The notes under the pieces: model-generated
Databases searched by the model: none
The model's input: the letters and a program-made list of their open reading frames with translations, nothing else
What the model was told of the DNA's origin: nothing
Shown: positions 19,313 to 28,166 of the stretch, one piece after another
Layout of the letters: the number at the start of each line of letters is the position of its first letter
Numbering within the stretch: position 1 is the first letter of the stretch
From: Dokdonella fugitiva
GTDB lineage: Bacteria > Pseudomonadota > Gammaproteobacteria > Xanthomonadales > Rhodanobacteraceae
NCBI RefSeq assembly: GCF_004342425.1
Contig: NZ_SLWQ01000003.1
Location: 62,001-126,000, forward strand
Length of the DNA stretch: 64,000 nt
Direction of reading: 5' to 3'
Made by a program: the position numbers and the translations under genes

Positions 19313-20191
19313 TCAACCGCCGCGGCGCAGGTTGACGAGGGCGAGCGCGGCCGCGATCAGCACGATGCCGGTGCCTTCGGTGAGTGTCGGTCGCTCGCCG
19401 AGGACGAGCCAGGCGAAGCCGACGCCGGCGATCGGGATCACCAGGCTCGACAGGCCGGCGACGTTCGCAGGCAGGCGCTCGACGACGTACGACCACAGCA
19501 GCCAGGCGAGGCCGGAGGCGAGCAGCGCGTTGTAGACGAGCGCGCCGATGAACCAGTTCGACCATTCGATCGGCCGTTCCGGCACGACCAGCGCGATCAC
19601 GACGACGGCGAGCGTGCCGATCAGCATCTGCCATGCGGTCAGCGACAGCGCACTCGTGCCGCCGCGCTGGAACAGGCGCTTGGAGCCGACCACGCCGATC
19701 GCCCAGCAGGCGCCGCCGGCGAGCGCGAGCGCGGAGCTGCCCGCGCTGCCGAGCCCGTGCCACGGATCGAGCACGAGCGCGAGGCCGGCCGCGGCGACCG
19801 CGAGGCCGAGCCAGAGGCGGCGCGTCGGCCTGTCGCCGAGCGCGAGCCAGCCGATCAGCACGACCCAGAACGGCATCGTGTAGGCGAGCAGCGCGGTCCT
19901 GCCCGCGCCGCCGGCGAGCAGCGCCGATTGCACGAACAGCTGGAAACCGGTCGTCTGCGCGAGGCCGATCAGCGTAGTCGGCCACAGCGGCGGCGGCCGC
20001 AGCGACTCGCCGCGCAGCAGCAGCACCGCGAACAGCACGACGCTGCCGAACACGTAACGCAGCGCGGAGAACTCGAACGGGCCGCTGTAGCGCAGCGCCT
20101 GCTTCATGACGATCCAGTTGTAGCTCCAGACCAGCGTGAGCAGCGCCAGCGCGACGAGCGCGGGACGGCGGGAAGATGAGACGGTGGTCAC
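19313..20191 (-). CDS. EamA/DMT-superfamily transporter
   Basis: Inner-membrane drug/metabolite exporter of 292 residues with about ten helices in two EamA repeats. The first runs from ALVALALLTLVWSYNWIVMKQAL and the second from LALAGGACWAIGVVGSKRLF; each has the typical W/G-rich opening. No ATG lies before the first helix in frame. The GTG at 20191 gives a sensible short cytoplasmic N-terminus (VTTVSSSRRPALVAL). It is divergent from tag with a compact 65-bp gap. The substrate cannot be told from sequence. Confidence 0.88.
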   Translation of the reverse strand: MTTVSSSRRPALVALALLTLVWSYNWIVMKQALRYSGPFEFSALRYVFGSVVLFAVLLLRGESLRPPPLWPTTLIGLAQTTGFQLFVQSALLAGGAGRTALLAYTMPFWVVLIGWLALGDRPTRRLWLGLAVAAAGLALVLDPWHGLGSAGSSALALAGGACWAIGVVGSKRLFQRGGTSALSLTAWQMLIGTLAVVVIALVVPERPIEWSNWFIGALVYNALLASGLAWLLWSYVVERLPANVAGLSSLVIPIAGVGFAWLVLGERPTLTEGTGIVLIAAALALVNLRRGG

Positions 20192-20221
20192 AGGTCGTGC
20201 GCGTGGCGCGGGCGGCGGGCT

Positions 20222-20232
20222 GCGTATGATAC
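20222..20232. promoter_or_regulatory. Back-to-back -10 palindrome between EamA gene and tag
   Basis: CGTATGATACG is an 11-bp perfect palindrome. Read rightward it gives TATGAT for tag, and read leftward TATCAT for the EamA gene. Both are good -10 hexamers sharing the same bases, so the two promoters would compete. Confidence 0.4.
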
Positions 20233-20256
20233 GTGTCCACGATCGAGGGTCGTTAC

Positions 20257-20832
20257 ATGAAAGGCCGGGAGCCTGTCCGCTGCGACTGGGCCGCAGGCAG
20301 CGAAATCGAACGCGACTACCACGATACCGAGTGGGGCGTGCCGCTGCACGACGATCGCGCGCTGTTCGAATTCCTCTGCCTCGAAGGCGCGCAGGCGGGC
20401 CTGAGCTGGCGCACCGTGCTGGCCAAGCGCGAGGCGTACCGCCGCGCATTCGCCGACTTCGACATCGCACGCTGCGCGCGCCTCACCGACGCGCGGATCG
20501 AGCGGCTGCTCGGCGATGCCGGCCTGATCCGCAACCGCATGAAGATCGAATCGGTGCGCGACAACGCGCGCGCGGCGCTCGAGGCGATCGACGAGCATGG
20601 CAGCCTCGACGCGTTCCTCTGGTCGTTCGTCGACGGCCGGCCGCTGCGCAACCGCTGGCGCACGCGTGCCGAAGTGCCGGCGACCACCGACGTCTCCGAT
20701 CGCATGAGCAAGGCGCTGCGCAAACGCGGCTTCCGCTTCGTCGGCTCGACGATCTGCTACGCCTTCATGCAGGCGACCGGCATGGTCAACGACCACCTGG
20801 TCGGCTGTTTCCGCCACGACGCCGTGCTCTGA
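20257..20832 (+). CDS. tag: DNA-3-methyladenine glycosylase I
   Basis: Base-excision repair glycosylase that removes 3-methyladenine from alkylated DNA. The 191-residue chain has the Tag zinc site: Cys9 (VRCDW), His22 (DYHDTEWG), and the C-terminal H..C pair in NDHLVGCFRH. It also has the substrate-pocket region LSWRTVLAKREAYR. Length matches the family (about 187-195). The ATG at 20257, preceded by GAGGGT, is preferred to an in-frame GTG at 20233. The amidinotransferase gene starts 9 bp after its stop. Confidence 0.95.
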   Translation: MKGREPVRCDWAAGSEIERDYHDTEWGVPLHDDRALFEFLCLEGAQAGLSWRTVLAKREAYRRAFADFDIARCARLTDARIERLLGDAGLIRNRMKIESVRDNARAALEAIDEHGSLDAFLWSFVDGRPLRNRWRTRAEVPATTDVSDRMSKALRKRGFRFVGSTICYAFMQATGMVNDHLVGCFRHDAVL

Positions 20833-20841
20833 GGCCGCGCC

Positions 20842-21756
20842 ATGTTCGTCACCGATCCCGCCGCCTTCCTCGCCGAGTTCAGCGACGAACGCTACCCGAT
20901 GCGCGGCGCGGCGACCGCGCGCAGCGCGTTCCTCGTGAGCCCCGCGAGCGGCGTGCTCGCCGAGGAGTCGGCGCGCGACAACCGCTACATGGACCTCTCG
21001 CGCACGCCCGACCCCGTGCGCGCGCTGCGCCAGCACGCCGAGCTCGCGCGCCGCCTCGGCGCGGACGTGCCGGTGCTGACCTTCCCCGGCGATCCCGACT
21101 GCCCCGACGGCATGTTCCCGAACAACGTGTTCGCGACCGCGCGCGGCAACCTCATCGTCGGTCGCATGCGCCACCCGGTACGCCGGCGCGAGGCCGCGCG
21201 GAGCGACATCCGCGGCTTCTTCCGCGACGTGCTCGGCTATCGCGAACTGGACTTGTCGAGCGGCGACTACGTGGCCGAGTTGACCGGCGCGCTCGTGATC
21301 GACCGCGCGCGCGGCATCGGCTATTGCGGCCTGTCCGAGCGCTGCGACATGGCGGGCGCGCGCGCGATGCACGAGGCATTCGGCCTGCGCCTGACCTTCG
21401 CGTTCGAGCTCGCCGCGGGCGAGTACCACACCAACGTCGTGCTCGCCGTGCTCGCCGGCCGCGTGGTGATCCTCGCCGGCGACGGCTTCGCGGATCCGGC
21501 CGTGCCCGACGCGATCGCGCGCGCTTACGGTGGCCAGGCGATACGCCTCGATCCGGCGCAGAAGCGCGCGTTCGCCGGCAACGCGATCGCACTCGCGCCC
21601 GACCGCGTCTGGATGAGCGCGGCGGCAGCGGCCGCACTGGAACCCGCGCAACGCCGGCTGCTCGAGCGCGCCGGATTCTCGCTCGGCGCGGTCGACCTCG
21701 ACGAGATCGAGAAGGCCGGCGGCAGCCTGCGCTGCTGCGTGGCCGAGATCTTCTGA
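20842..21756 (+). CDS. Amidinotransferase-fold hydrolase (DDAH / CtlX-like)
   Basis: Guanidine-modifying enzyme of the pentein fold, 304 residues. Family hallmarks are FPNN in DGMFPNNVFAT, the acidic pocket residues, catalytic histidine in EYHTNVV, and a catalytic cysteine near the C-terminus in SLRCCVAEIF. These are shared by dimethylarginine dimethylaminohydrolase and the CtlX citrulline-utilisation group. The full catalytic set looks intact. Substrate is inferred to be arginine- or citrulline-like. It is likely cotranscribed with tag. Confidence 0.8.
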   Translation: MFVTDPAAFLAEFSDERYPMRGAATARSAFLVSPASGVLAEESARDNRYMDLSRTPDPVRALRQHAELARRLGADVPVLTFPGDPDCPDGMFPNNVFATARGNLIVGRMRHPVRRREAARSDIRGFFRDVLGYRELDLSSGDYVAELTGALVIDRARGIGYCGLSERCDMAGARAMHEAFGLRLTFAFELAAGEYHTNVVLAVLAGRVVILAGDGFADPAVPDAIARAYGGQAIRLDPAQKRAFAGNAIALAPDRVWMSAAAAAALEPAQRRLLERAGFSLGAVDLDEIEKAGGSLRCCVAEIF

Positions 21757-21932
21757 GCCGCCGCGGCGCTCGCGCGCCGCCCTGCAACCGCCGCGCCGCA
21801 CCGCGCTGGCGCATGGCGCCGCGCCCCGCGTGCAGGTTCAGCCGGAATTCAATGCCCGCTGCCGAGACTGCCTGCCACGGCGATCGTGGCTACCGCGGTT
21901 ATGGCCGCGGTCGCTATGATGCGGACGGAGTG

Positions 21933-22166
21933 ATGCGAGCCAATCGAAACCGCCTGCTGTTCCTGCTCTGCGCCGTCCTCGCCGCGACGGTCGTGCATGC
22001 GCGCGAGATCAGCGTGCAGGAAGCCGTGGCGAAGGCGCAGCAGGAGGTCGACGGCAAGGTGCTGTCGGTGCAGGCGCTCAATGTGGGCAAGCGCAAGGTA
22101 TATCGCATCAAGATCCTGACGCGCGATGGCCAGGTGCGCATCGTGCAGGTGCAGGCCGAGCAGTAG
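21933..22166 (+). CDS. Small periplasmic PepSY-like protein
   Basis: 77-residue exported protein: signal peptide 1-23 (RLLFLLCAVLAATVVHA), then one PepSY-type repeat (SVQEAVAKAQQEVDGKVLSVQAL, then KVYRIKILTRDGQVRIVQV). It stands 43 bp before the response-regulator gene. Single PepSY proteins of this kind are commonly encoded with PhoP/PhoQ-like pairs and are thought to modulate them, which is inference here. A -10-like TATGAT at 21915-21920 would leave only a very short leader. The start could be the ATG at 21933 or the overlapping GTG at 21930. Confidence 0.75.
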   Translation: MRANRNRLLFLLCAVLAATVVHAREISVQEAVAKAQQEVDGKVLSVQALNVGKRKVYRIKILTRDGQVRIVQVQAEQ

Positions 22167-22209
22167 GCGGCACGCCCGCGCGGGCACGGACGAGACTGAC
22201 GGAGGACAC

Positions 22210-22926
22210 ATGCGCGTACTTTTGGTGGAAGACGAGGCGCCCTTGCGCGAAACGCTGGCCGCGCGCCTCAAGCGCGACGGCTTCGCCGTGGATGCAGCCG
22301 GTGACGGCGAGGAAGGCCTGTACCTCGGCCGCGAAGTACCGTTCGACGTCGCGATCATCGACCTCGGCCTGCCGAAGCTGTCCGGCATGGACCTCGTCAA
22401 GCAGTTGCGCGAGGCGGGGCAGCGCTATCCGATCCTGATCCTCACCGCGCGTTCGTCGTGGCAGGACAAGGTGCAGGGCCTCAAGAACGGTGCCGACGAC
22501 TACCTCGTCAAGCCGTTCCACGTCGAGGAACTGCTGGCCCGCCTCAATGCGCTCGTGCGACGCGCGAGCGGCTGGTCGCGGCCGACGCTCGAATGCGGCC
22601 CGGTCGTGCTCGACACGACCGCGCAGACGGTCGCGGTCAACGGCAGTACGGTCGACCTGACGAGCTACGAGTACAAGGTGCTCGAGTACCTCATGCTGCA
22701 CGCGGGCGAGCTGGTGTCGAAGGCGGACCTGACCGAGCACATCTACCAGCAGGATTTCGACCGCGACTCCAACGTGCTCGAGGTGTTCATCGGCCGCCTG
22801 CGCCGCAAGCTCGATCCGGACAACACGATCAAACCGATCGAAACCGTGCGCGGCCGCGGTTACCGCTTCGCTCTCGAACGCAGCGACAACCCGGTCGACG
22901 ACAACGCGCAAGCCCAAAACGCCTGA
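22210..22926 (+). CDS. PhoP-like OmpR-family response regulator
   Basis: 238-residue transcription factor. The receiver domain has ED at 8-9, phosphoacceptor Asp51 in IIDLGLPK, and DYLVKPF. The winged-helix domain has LTSYEYKVLEYLM and TVRGRGYRF. Strong similarity in style to PhoP (RDGFAVDAAGDGEEGLYLG). GGAGG lies six bases before the ATG at 22210. It is followed 10 bp later by its kinase and preceded by the PepSY gene, so it is likely a three-gene operon responding to divalent cations, low pH or cationic peptides, by analogy. Confidence 0.92.
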   Translation: MRVLLVEDEAPLRETLAARLKRDGFAVDAAGDGEEGLYLGREVPFDVAIIDLGLPKLSGMDLVKQLREAGQRYPILILTARSSWQDKVQGLKNGADDYLVKPFHVEELLARLNALVRRASGWSRPTLECGPVVLDTTAQTVAVNGSTVDLTSYEYKVLEYLMLHAGELVSKADLTEHIYQQDFDRDSNVLEVFIGRLRRKLDPDNTIKPIETVRGRGYRFALERSDNPVDDNAQAQNA

Positions 22927-22936
22927 GATCCCCCGC

Positions 22937-24328
22937 GTGGCGCGCCCGCTTTCGCTGCAAGCGCGCTCACTCGCGGCGGCGGGCGTAGTGCTCGCGGCGT
23001 TCCTGGCACTGGCCTTCATCGCACTCGACCGCGCGTTCTACGAGGCCGCCGAGAGCTCGCTGCGCGAGCGCCTGCAGGGCTACATGTACGCGTACCTCGC
23101 CGGTTCGGACACGACGCGCGCGGGGTCGCTGATCCCGCCCGAGGTCGGTCCGGACCCGCGGTTCGACCGGCCTTCGCTGAGCGGCCTCTACGCCGGCATC
23201 GTCGGCACGAAGATCCTCGGCTCGAAGGACGGCAGCTGGCGCTCGCCGTCGGCGGCCGGGCGAGACCTGCCGTTCACGGAACCGTTGCCGCGCGGCCCCG
23301 CGCAGTTCCGCGGACCGGTCGAGACGCCCGTCGGCGACCTGTTCGTGCTCGCACAGGGCGTGGACTGGAACAGCGGGGGCAAGAGCGAGGCCCTGCACCT
23401 CACGTTCTACGTCGCCGAGGACAGCGACGCGCTGCGCACGCAGATCGACGTGTTCCGCCGCACGCTGCTGACCTGGCTCGGCGTGCTCGGCATCGCGCTG
23501 CTGCTGCTCCTGCTCGCGGTGCTGCGCTGGAGCCTCGCTCCGCTGCGGCGCGTCGCCACCGACCTCGCGCGCGTCGAGCGCGGCATGCAGGAGCGCCTCG
23601 GCGACCAGTATCCGGTCGAGCTGTCCGGCCTCACGACCAGCCTCGACAGCTTCATCGAGGCCGAGCGCGAACGCGTCAAGCGCTACCGCAACACCCTGTC
23701 CGACCTCGCGCACAGCCTGAAGACCCCGCTCGCGGTCATGCGCAGCCAGCTCGAGACCGTCAGCGACGGCGAGTCGCTGCGCTGGACCGTGCTCGAGCAG
23801 GTCGGGCGCATGGACGAGATCGTCGCCTACCAGCTTTCGCGCGCGGCGACGTCCGGCCACCAGACCTTCGCCGCACCGCTGCTGCTCGAACCGTACGCGG
23901 AAGAGATCGTGCGCAGCCTGGAGAAGGTATACGCCGGCAAGTCGGTGCTGTGCGAGTTCGACATCGACCCGGCGGCGCGCTTCCACGGCGACCAGGGCGA
24001 CCTCATGGAACTGCTCGGCAACCTGCTCGAGAACGCGTTCAAGTGGGCGCGCCGGCGCGTGCTGCTCGAGGCGCGCCCGCTCGCGACCGCCGGCGGGCGC
24101 CGCGCCGGCCTCGAGTTCACGGTCGAGGACGACGGGCCCGGCATTCCCGACGACCGGGTCGAGCATCTCCTGCAGCGCGGCGTGCGCGGCGACGAACGCG
24201 TGCAGGGCCACGGCATCGGCCTCGCGATCGTGCAGGACATCGTCAAGGCCTATCGCGGCGAACTCGGCGTCGACCGCTCGCCGACGCTCGGAGGCGCGCG
24301 CTTCAACGTGCGGCTCGGCGTGCGCTGA
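22937..24328 (+). CDS. PhoQ-like sensor histidine kinase
   Basis: 463-residue inner-membrane kinase. Membrane helices at about 12-31 and 178-197 bracket a periplasmic sensor of about 145 residues. The H box is LSDLAHSLKTPLAVM with phosphoacceptor His259, the N box is LLGNLLENAFKWA, G1 is VEDDGPGIP, and G2 is GHGIGLAIV. The start is a GTG at 22937. The FKWA form of the N box and the layout fit the PhoQ group. It ends convergent with the glycosyltransferase gene, only 21 bp away. Confidence 0.92.
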   Translation: MARPLSLQARSLAAAGVVLAAFLALAFIALDRAFYEAAESSLRERLQGYMYAYLAGSDTTRAGSLIPPEVGPDPRFDRPSLSGLYAGIVGTKILGSKDGSWRSPSAAGRDLPFTEPLPRGPAQFRGPVETPVGDLFVLAQGVDWNSGGKSEALHLTFYVAEDSDALRTQIDVFRRTLLTWLGVLGIALLLLLLAVLRWSLAPLRRVATDLARVERGMQERLGDQYPVELSGLTTSLDSFIEAERERVKRYRNTLSDLAHSLKTPLAVMRSQLETVSDGESLRWTVLEQVGRMDEIVAYQLSRAATSGHQTFAAPLLLEPYAEEIVRSLEKVYAGKSVLCEFDIDPAARFHGDQGDLMELLGNLLENAFKWARRRVLLEARPLATAGGRRAGLEFTVEDDGPGIPDDRVEHLLQRGVRGDERVQGHGIGLAIVQDIVKAYRGELGVDRSPTLGGARFNVRLGVR

Positions 24329-24349
24329 GCGCCGGCTGCACCGCGCGCC

Positions 24350-25591
24350 TCACGCCCGGGCGGGGCCGCGCGCCACCAGCCGTGCAATCGCTTCGGCGAG
24401 CGGCGCGAGCGCATGCGCCCAGGTCACTTCCTCGCGCCGCGCCGCATGATCGGCGCCGGCTTCGGGCGCGGCGCCGTCGAGCAGCGCGCGCAGCGCGCGC
24501 CGGAACGCATCCGCTTCGGCCGCGACGGTGATCGTCGGCCAATGGCGCGCATCGCCGTAACCGCGCAACGCATGCGGCGTCGCGAGCACCGGCCGGCCGC
24601 TGTAGATCGCTTCGGCCGTCTTGAGGTTGGAACCGCCGCCGGTGGTGATCGGCAGCAGGATCGCGCCGGCTCCACCGAGAAGCGCGACGAGATCCTCGTG
24701 CGGAACCTCGCCGAGCACGGCGAGGCGTGGCTCGTTGATGCCGCTCCAGGCGAGGAAGCGGCGGTGCTGGCGCAACACGTGGCCGACGCCGCCGGCGACG
24801 ACGATCTTCTCGCCGGGGCGCAGGAACGCCAACGACGGCGCGAGCATCTGCCAGAACCCTTCCACGTTCGGCGGATGCGCGCTGCCGACGAACAAGGGGT
24901 AACGCCGCAGGCCGAGGCGCCGCTCCATCGCCGCGACGCGTTCGGTGTCGAACGCGAACGGTGCGATCGCGTTGTGCGCGGTAACCCAGGCGCGACGCGT
25001 CGGCGACGCGTCGGCCGCGCGCAGCTCGGCGAGTTCCTCGTCCGTGCACGCGACGACGAGGTCGGCGGCGGCGACCACGGCGCGTTCCAGCGCCTCCACC
25101 CGCGCGACTTCGCGCGCGTACGCACGCGGATCGGCGAAGCCGGCCGGCATCTCGTCGCGCTTGAGCTTCCACTCGATGTTCTGCGAGGAATACACCAGCA
25201 GCGGGCGTGCCGCATCGCGCGGCAGGCACTCGTCCAGCCAGCGGCGCACGGCCGGATACAGCCACGGCTGCTCGAGCTGGATCGCGTCCGGCTGCGCCTG
25301 CGCCATGCGCGCGGCGAACTCGCGGAACGCGCGCTCGTCACCGGCGAGCGCGTCGCCCGTCTGCAGGTCGGTGAAGCGCGACAATGCCGCATTCCAGCCC
25401 GGGAAAGCGGCCGCCAGGCCGATGTCGTCCGCTTCGCGCTCGCCGCGGTAGGTGTCTTCGTGCATCACGGCGATCGTGCGGACGTCGATGCCGGCGTCCC
25501 GGTAACGCGCGCGGATCGCCGCGCAGCGCAGTTGCCCGCCGTGGCGCGGCGAGCGCAGCGGATAGGTGGTGAGTTGCACGACGCGCTTCAT
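24350..25591 (-). CDS. Glycosyltransferase, GT4-like (operon gene 6)
   Basis: Last gene of the leftward polysaccharide operon, 413 residues, soluble. The N-terminal half opens MKRVVQLTTYPLRSPRHGGQ with the glycine-rich acceptor loop, and SSQNIEWKL is typical of a GT4 subgroup. The C-terminal donor domain contains FVGSAHPPNVEG, LLPITTGGGSNLKTAEAI and a nucleotide-sugar-binding E. It overlaps the upstream gene by 4 nt (ATGA). Sugar specificity unknown. Confidence 0.87.
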   Translation of the reverse strand: MKRVVQLTTYPLRSPRHGGQLRCAAIRARYRDAGIDVRTIAVMHEDTYRGEREADDIGLAAAFPGWNAALSRFTDLQTGDALAGDERAFREFAARMAQAQPDAIQLEQPWLYPAVRRWLDECLPRDAARPLLVYSSQNIEWKLKRDEMPAGFADPRAYAREVARVEALERAVVAAADLVVACTDEELAELRAADASPTRRAWVTAHNAIAPFAFDTERVAAMERRLGLRRYPLFVGSAHPPNVEGFWQMLAPSLAFLRPGEKIVVAGGVGHVLRQHRRFLAWSGINEPRLAVLGEVPHEDLVALLGGAGAILLPITTGGGSNLKTAEAIYSGRPVLATPHALRGYGDARHWPTITVAAEADAFRRALRALLDGAAPEAGADHAARREEVTWAHALAPLAEAIARLVARGPARA

Positions 25592-26988
25592 GCGCCGGCC
25601 CTCGTCGCGGCGAGCAGGTCGAGCGCGAAATCGCGCCAGTGCCGCGGTACGTACTCCGCGCGGATGCGCGCTTCCGCCGCGGCGCGGGCCGCGGCGTCGT
25701 CGAGGTAACGGGTGATCGCCTCGTGCCAGCGCGGGAAGTCGAACGGATGGATCGCCGGGCACAGCCCCTGCGTGGCCTCGCGCAGTGCGGGCGCATCGGA
25801 CACGATCGCGAGCTTGCCGTAGGCGAGGCTTTCGGTGGCGGCCAGCCCCCAACCCTCGTAGATCGACGGGAACACGGTGAAGGCGCAGCCGCGGTAGAGA
25901 TGGGCGAGGAGGGCGTCGGAGACGTGATGCAGCATGACGATGCGGCCGGCTTCCCACACCTCGCTCGCCTGCATCTCCGCCCACAGGTCGTTCACGCCCC
26001 AGCCGAACATGCCGACCACGACGAGCCTGGGACAGGCATCGCCGCGACGGCGGTACAGCTCCTTCCATACCTGCAGCAGCAGGCGATGGTTCTTGCGCGT
26101 CTCGAACGTGCTCACGTAGAGCACGTAGTCGCCCGGTGCGAGCGCCTCGAGCGCGGCGCGCTCGTCGGCGGCGAGCGCATCGACGTCGGCGTCGCGATGC
26201 ACGTCCGGCGTCGCCAGGTGCACGCTGCGGATCGGCGGCACGTCCCACAGGCCGACGCGGCGGTAGAACGCGGCGAGGTCGGCCGCGGAGGTGTCGGAGA
26301 TCGCGAACACGACGTCGGCCGTGTGCGCGACCGTCGTGAAGTGTTCCGAGAACGGCTGCTTGGCGCTGCCGGCATATTCGGGGTAGTCGATCGGGATCGT
26401 GTCGTAGCACGCTTCCACGACGCGCACGCCGGTGCGCTGCTTGAGATGCCACGCGTGCAGCGCGCCGTGGTGCCATTGCAGGCCGATCGAGTAGAACGTG
26501 TCCTGCGCGGTCGGCTCGATGCGCTGCGCGACGGCGGTGGGTGCCGCCGGTTCCGGCGCCGCCTGCGATGCCGCCTCGCGCAAGGCGCGCTTCGACGCAC
26601 GATGCCGTTCGAACGCGGCGTGATGGTCGGCCAGCACCTTGCCGAGGTCGCGCAGCAGCGGGTAGGCCGCCCTGGGCACGAGCCGCGGTCCGCGCGCAGC
26701 GAGCCAGTCGAACATGCGTTGCACGCGGCTGCGCGCCGCGGGCGCCGGTGCCGGCGGCGGCGCGCCGATCGCCGCGACGGGTTCGGCGCGGCACCAGGCG
26801 TCGTCGAGGATCACCCGCGCCTGGCGCGGCTCGATCACGCGGTATTCGCCCGCGGCATCGATCTCGCAGAACACCGTGCCGGGTTCGTGCAACAGGCAAT
26901 GGCGCGCGAACTCGCGCTCCACGCGCACGATGCCGACCGGCGGACGGCGCCAGCGGACGCTCGTGGTCAAATCGATGTACAGGGTCAT
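25588..26988 (-). CDS. Glycosyltransferase, GT4 family (operon gene 5)
   Basis: 466-residue cytoplasmic glycosyltransferase. The N-terminus (MTLYIDLTTSVRWRRPPVGIVRVE) is the opening seen in a family of polysaccharide mannosyl/rhamnosyl transferases. The donor domain has YVSTFETRKNHRLLLQVWKEL and the EX7E region in FPSIYEGWGLAATESLAYGK. There is a 100-residue insertion between the N-terminus and the acceptor domain. It overlaps its neighbours by 4 nt on both sides. Confidence 0.87.
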   Translation of the reverse strand: MTLYIDLTTSVRWRRPPVGIVRVEREFARHCLLHEPGTVFCEIDAAGEYRVIEPRQARVILDDAWCRAEPVAAIGAPPPAPAPAARSRVQRMFDWLAARGPRLVPRAAYPLLRDLGKVLADHHAAFERHRASKRALREAASQAAPEPAAPTAVAQRIEPTAQDTFYSIGLQWHHGALHAWHLKQRTGVRVVEACYDTIPIDYPEYAGSAKQPFSEHFTTVAHTADVVFAISDTSAADLAAFYRRVGLWDVPPIRSVHLATPDVHRDADVDALAADERAALEALAPGDYVLYVSTFETRKNHRLLLQVWKELYRRRGDACPRLVVVGMFGWGVNDLWAEMQASEVWEAGRIVMLHHVSDALLAHLYRGCAFTVFPSIYEGWGLAATESLAYGKLAIVSDAPALREATQGLCPAIHPFDFPRWHEAITRYLDDAAARAAAEARIRAEYVPRHWRDFALDLLAATRAGA

Positions 26989-28166
26989 GATCCGTTCCTG
27001 GCTCGGGCCGCGACCGCGTCGATGCGCCGGAGCAGTCGCTCGCGCACGATCTCCTCGCGGTAGCGGTCGATCACGTACGCGCGCCCGGCCGCGCCCATGC
27101 GCGCCCGCTCGGCGCGCGATGCACCGAGCAGCGACGCCATCATCGCGGGCATTTCCTGCGGCGCGTCGTAGCACATGCCGCCGCCGGACGCGCGGACGTG
27201 GTCGCGCAGCACCTCGCACGCGCCGTTCACGAGCACGGGCGTGCGCTGCGCCATCGCTTCGAGCGTGACGATGCTGAAGCTTTCGTAGCGCGACGGCATG
27301 ACGAAGGCGGCCGCGCCGGCCATCAGCGCGCGCTTGCGGTCCTCGTCGACGAAGCCGAGGTACTCGATGCCGGGTGCATCCGGCAGGCCGAGGTGGTCGG
27401 CACCGGTGAAGACGAGCGAAGCGCGCTCCCGGCCCGGCATGCGCTCGAACGCCTGCAGCAGGTCGTCGCAGCCCTTGCCCGCCTCGATGCGCCCGCAATA
27501 GAGGAAATAGGGCCGCTCGCGCACTTCCGGTTCGGCGGGCGCGGTCTGCTCCACCGCCATGCCGAGCACCTCGCCGTCACCGCGCCCCCAGATCCGCTCG
27601 GCGATGCGGCGTTCGGCATCGGTCAACCAGATGCAGTCGGCGCCGCCCGCATAGAGACGGCGGAACACCGGCAGGTGCGCAGCCGGTTCATCGTGCAGCG
27701 TCGGCACGAGGATCGCCTTCGCCGCGGGTACTGCGCGCAGGCCGAAGTACGTCGTCGCATAAAGATACGTGCAGAACACCACGGCGTCGTACGCGCCGGC
27801 CTGCGCGCGCAGCCAGTCGACGAGGGCGGGGCACCACGGTCCCTGGAAGCGGATGAATTCGTCCTGCAGCGCCTCCGTCCACGCCGTCGCGCCGACTGCG
27901 CCCGCGGCGGGCAGACGGTGGTAGAGCGCGTCCCAGTACGGCGTGCGGCCGATCACCACGGGGAAACGCCGGATCGCGATGCCCTCGCGCACTTCGACCC
28001 CGGCAGGCAGGGCGTCGTCCCAACGTACGTGCTCGGTCGCCGTCGACGTCAGGACCTCGACCTCGTGGCGCTGCGCGAGCATGCGCGCGTACTGCCACGC
28101 GAGGGCCTCCGAACCGCCGACGGCCGATGCGTGGCAACGCTGGACGACCACGCCGACGCGCGTCAC
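26985..28166 (-). CDS. Glycosyltransferase, GT4 family (operon gene 4)
   Basis: 393-residue retaining glycosyltransferase with the classical two-domain GT-B layout. The N-terminus (VGVVVQRCHASAVGGSEALAWQYA) carries the acceptor-side glycine loop. The C-terminal domain has YCGRIEAGKGCDDLLQAFE and the catalytic EX7E in MPSRYESFSIVTLEAMAQ. The start was set at the GTG at 28166, which overlaps the upstream TGA as GTGA, rather than at an ATG 18 bases earlier. Part of the six-gene overlapping operon. Confidence 0.88.
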   Translation of the reverse strand: MTRVGVVVQRCHASAVGGSEALAWQYARMLAQRHEVEVLTSTATEHVRWDDALPAGVEVREGIAIRRFPVVIGRTPYWDALYHRLPAAGAVGATAWTEALQDEFIRFQGPWCPALVDWLRAQAGAYDAVVFCTYLYATTYFGLRAVPAAKAILVPTLHDEPAAHLPVFRRLYAGGADCIWLTDAERRIAERIWGRGDGEVLGMAVEQTAPAEPEVRERPYFLYCGRIEAGKGCDDLLQAFERMPGRERASLVFTGADHLGLPDAPGIEYLGFVDEDRKRALMAGAAAFVMPSRYESFSIVTLEAMAQRTPVLVNGACEVLRDHVRASGGGMCYDAPQEMPAMMASLLGASRAERARMGAAGRAYVIDRYREEIVRERLLRRIDAVAARARNGS

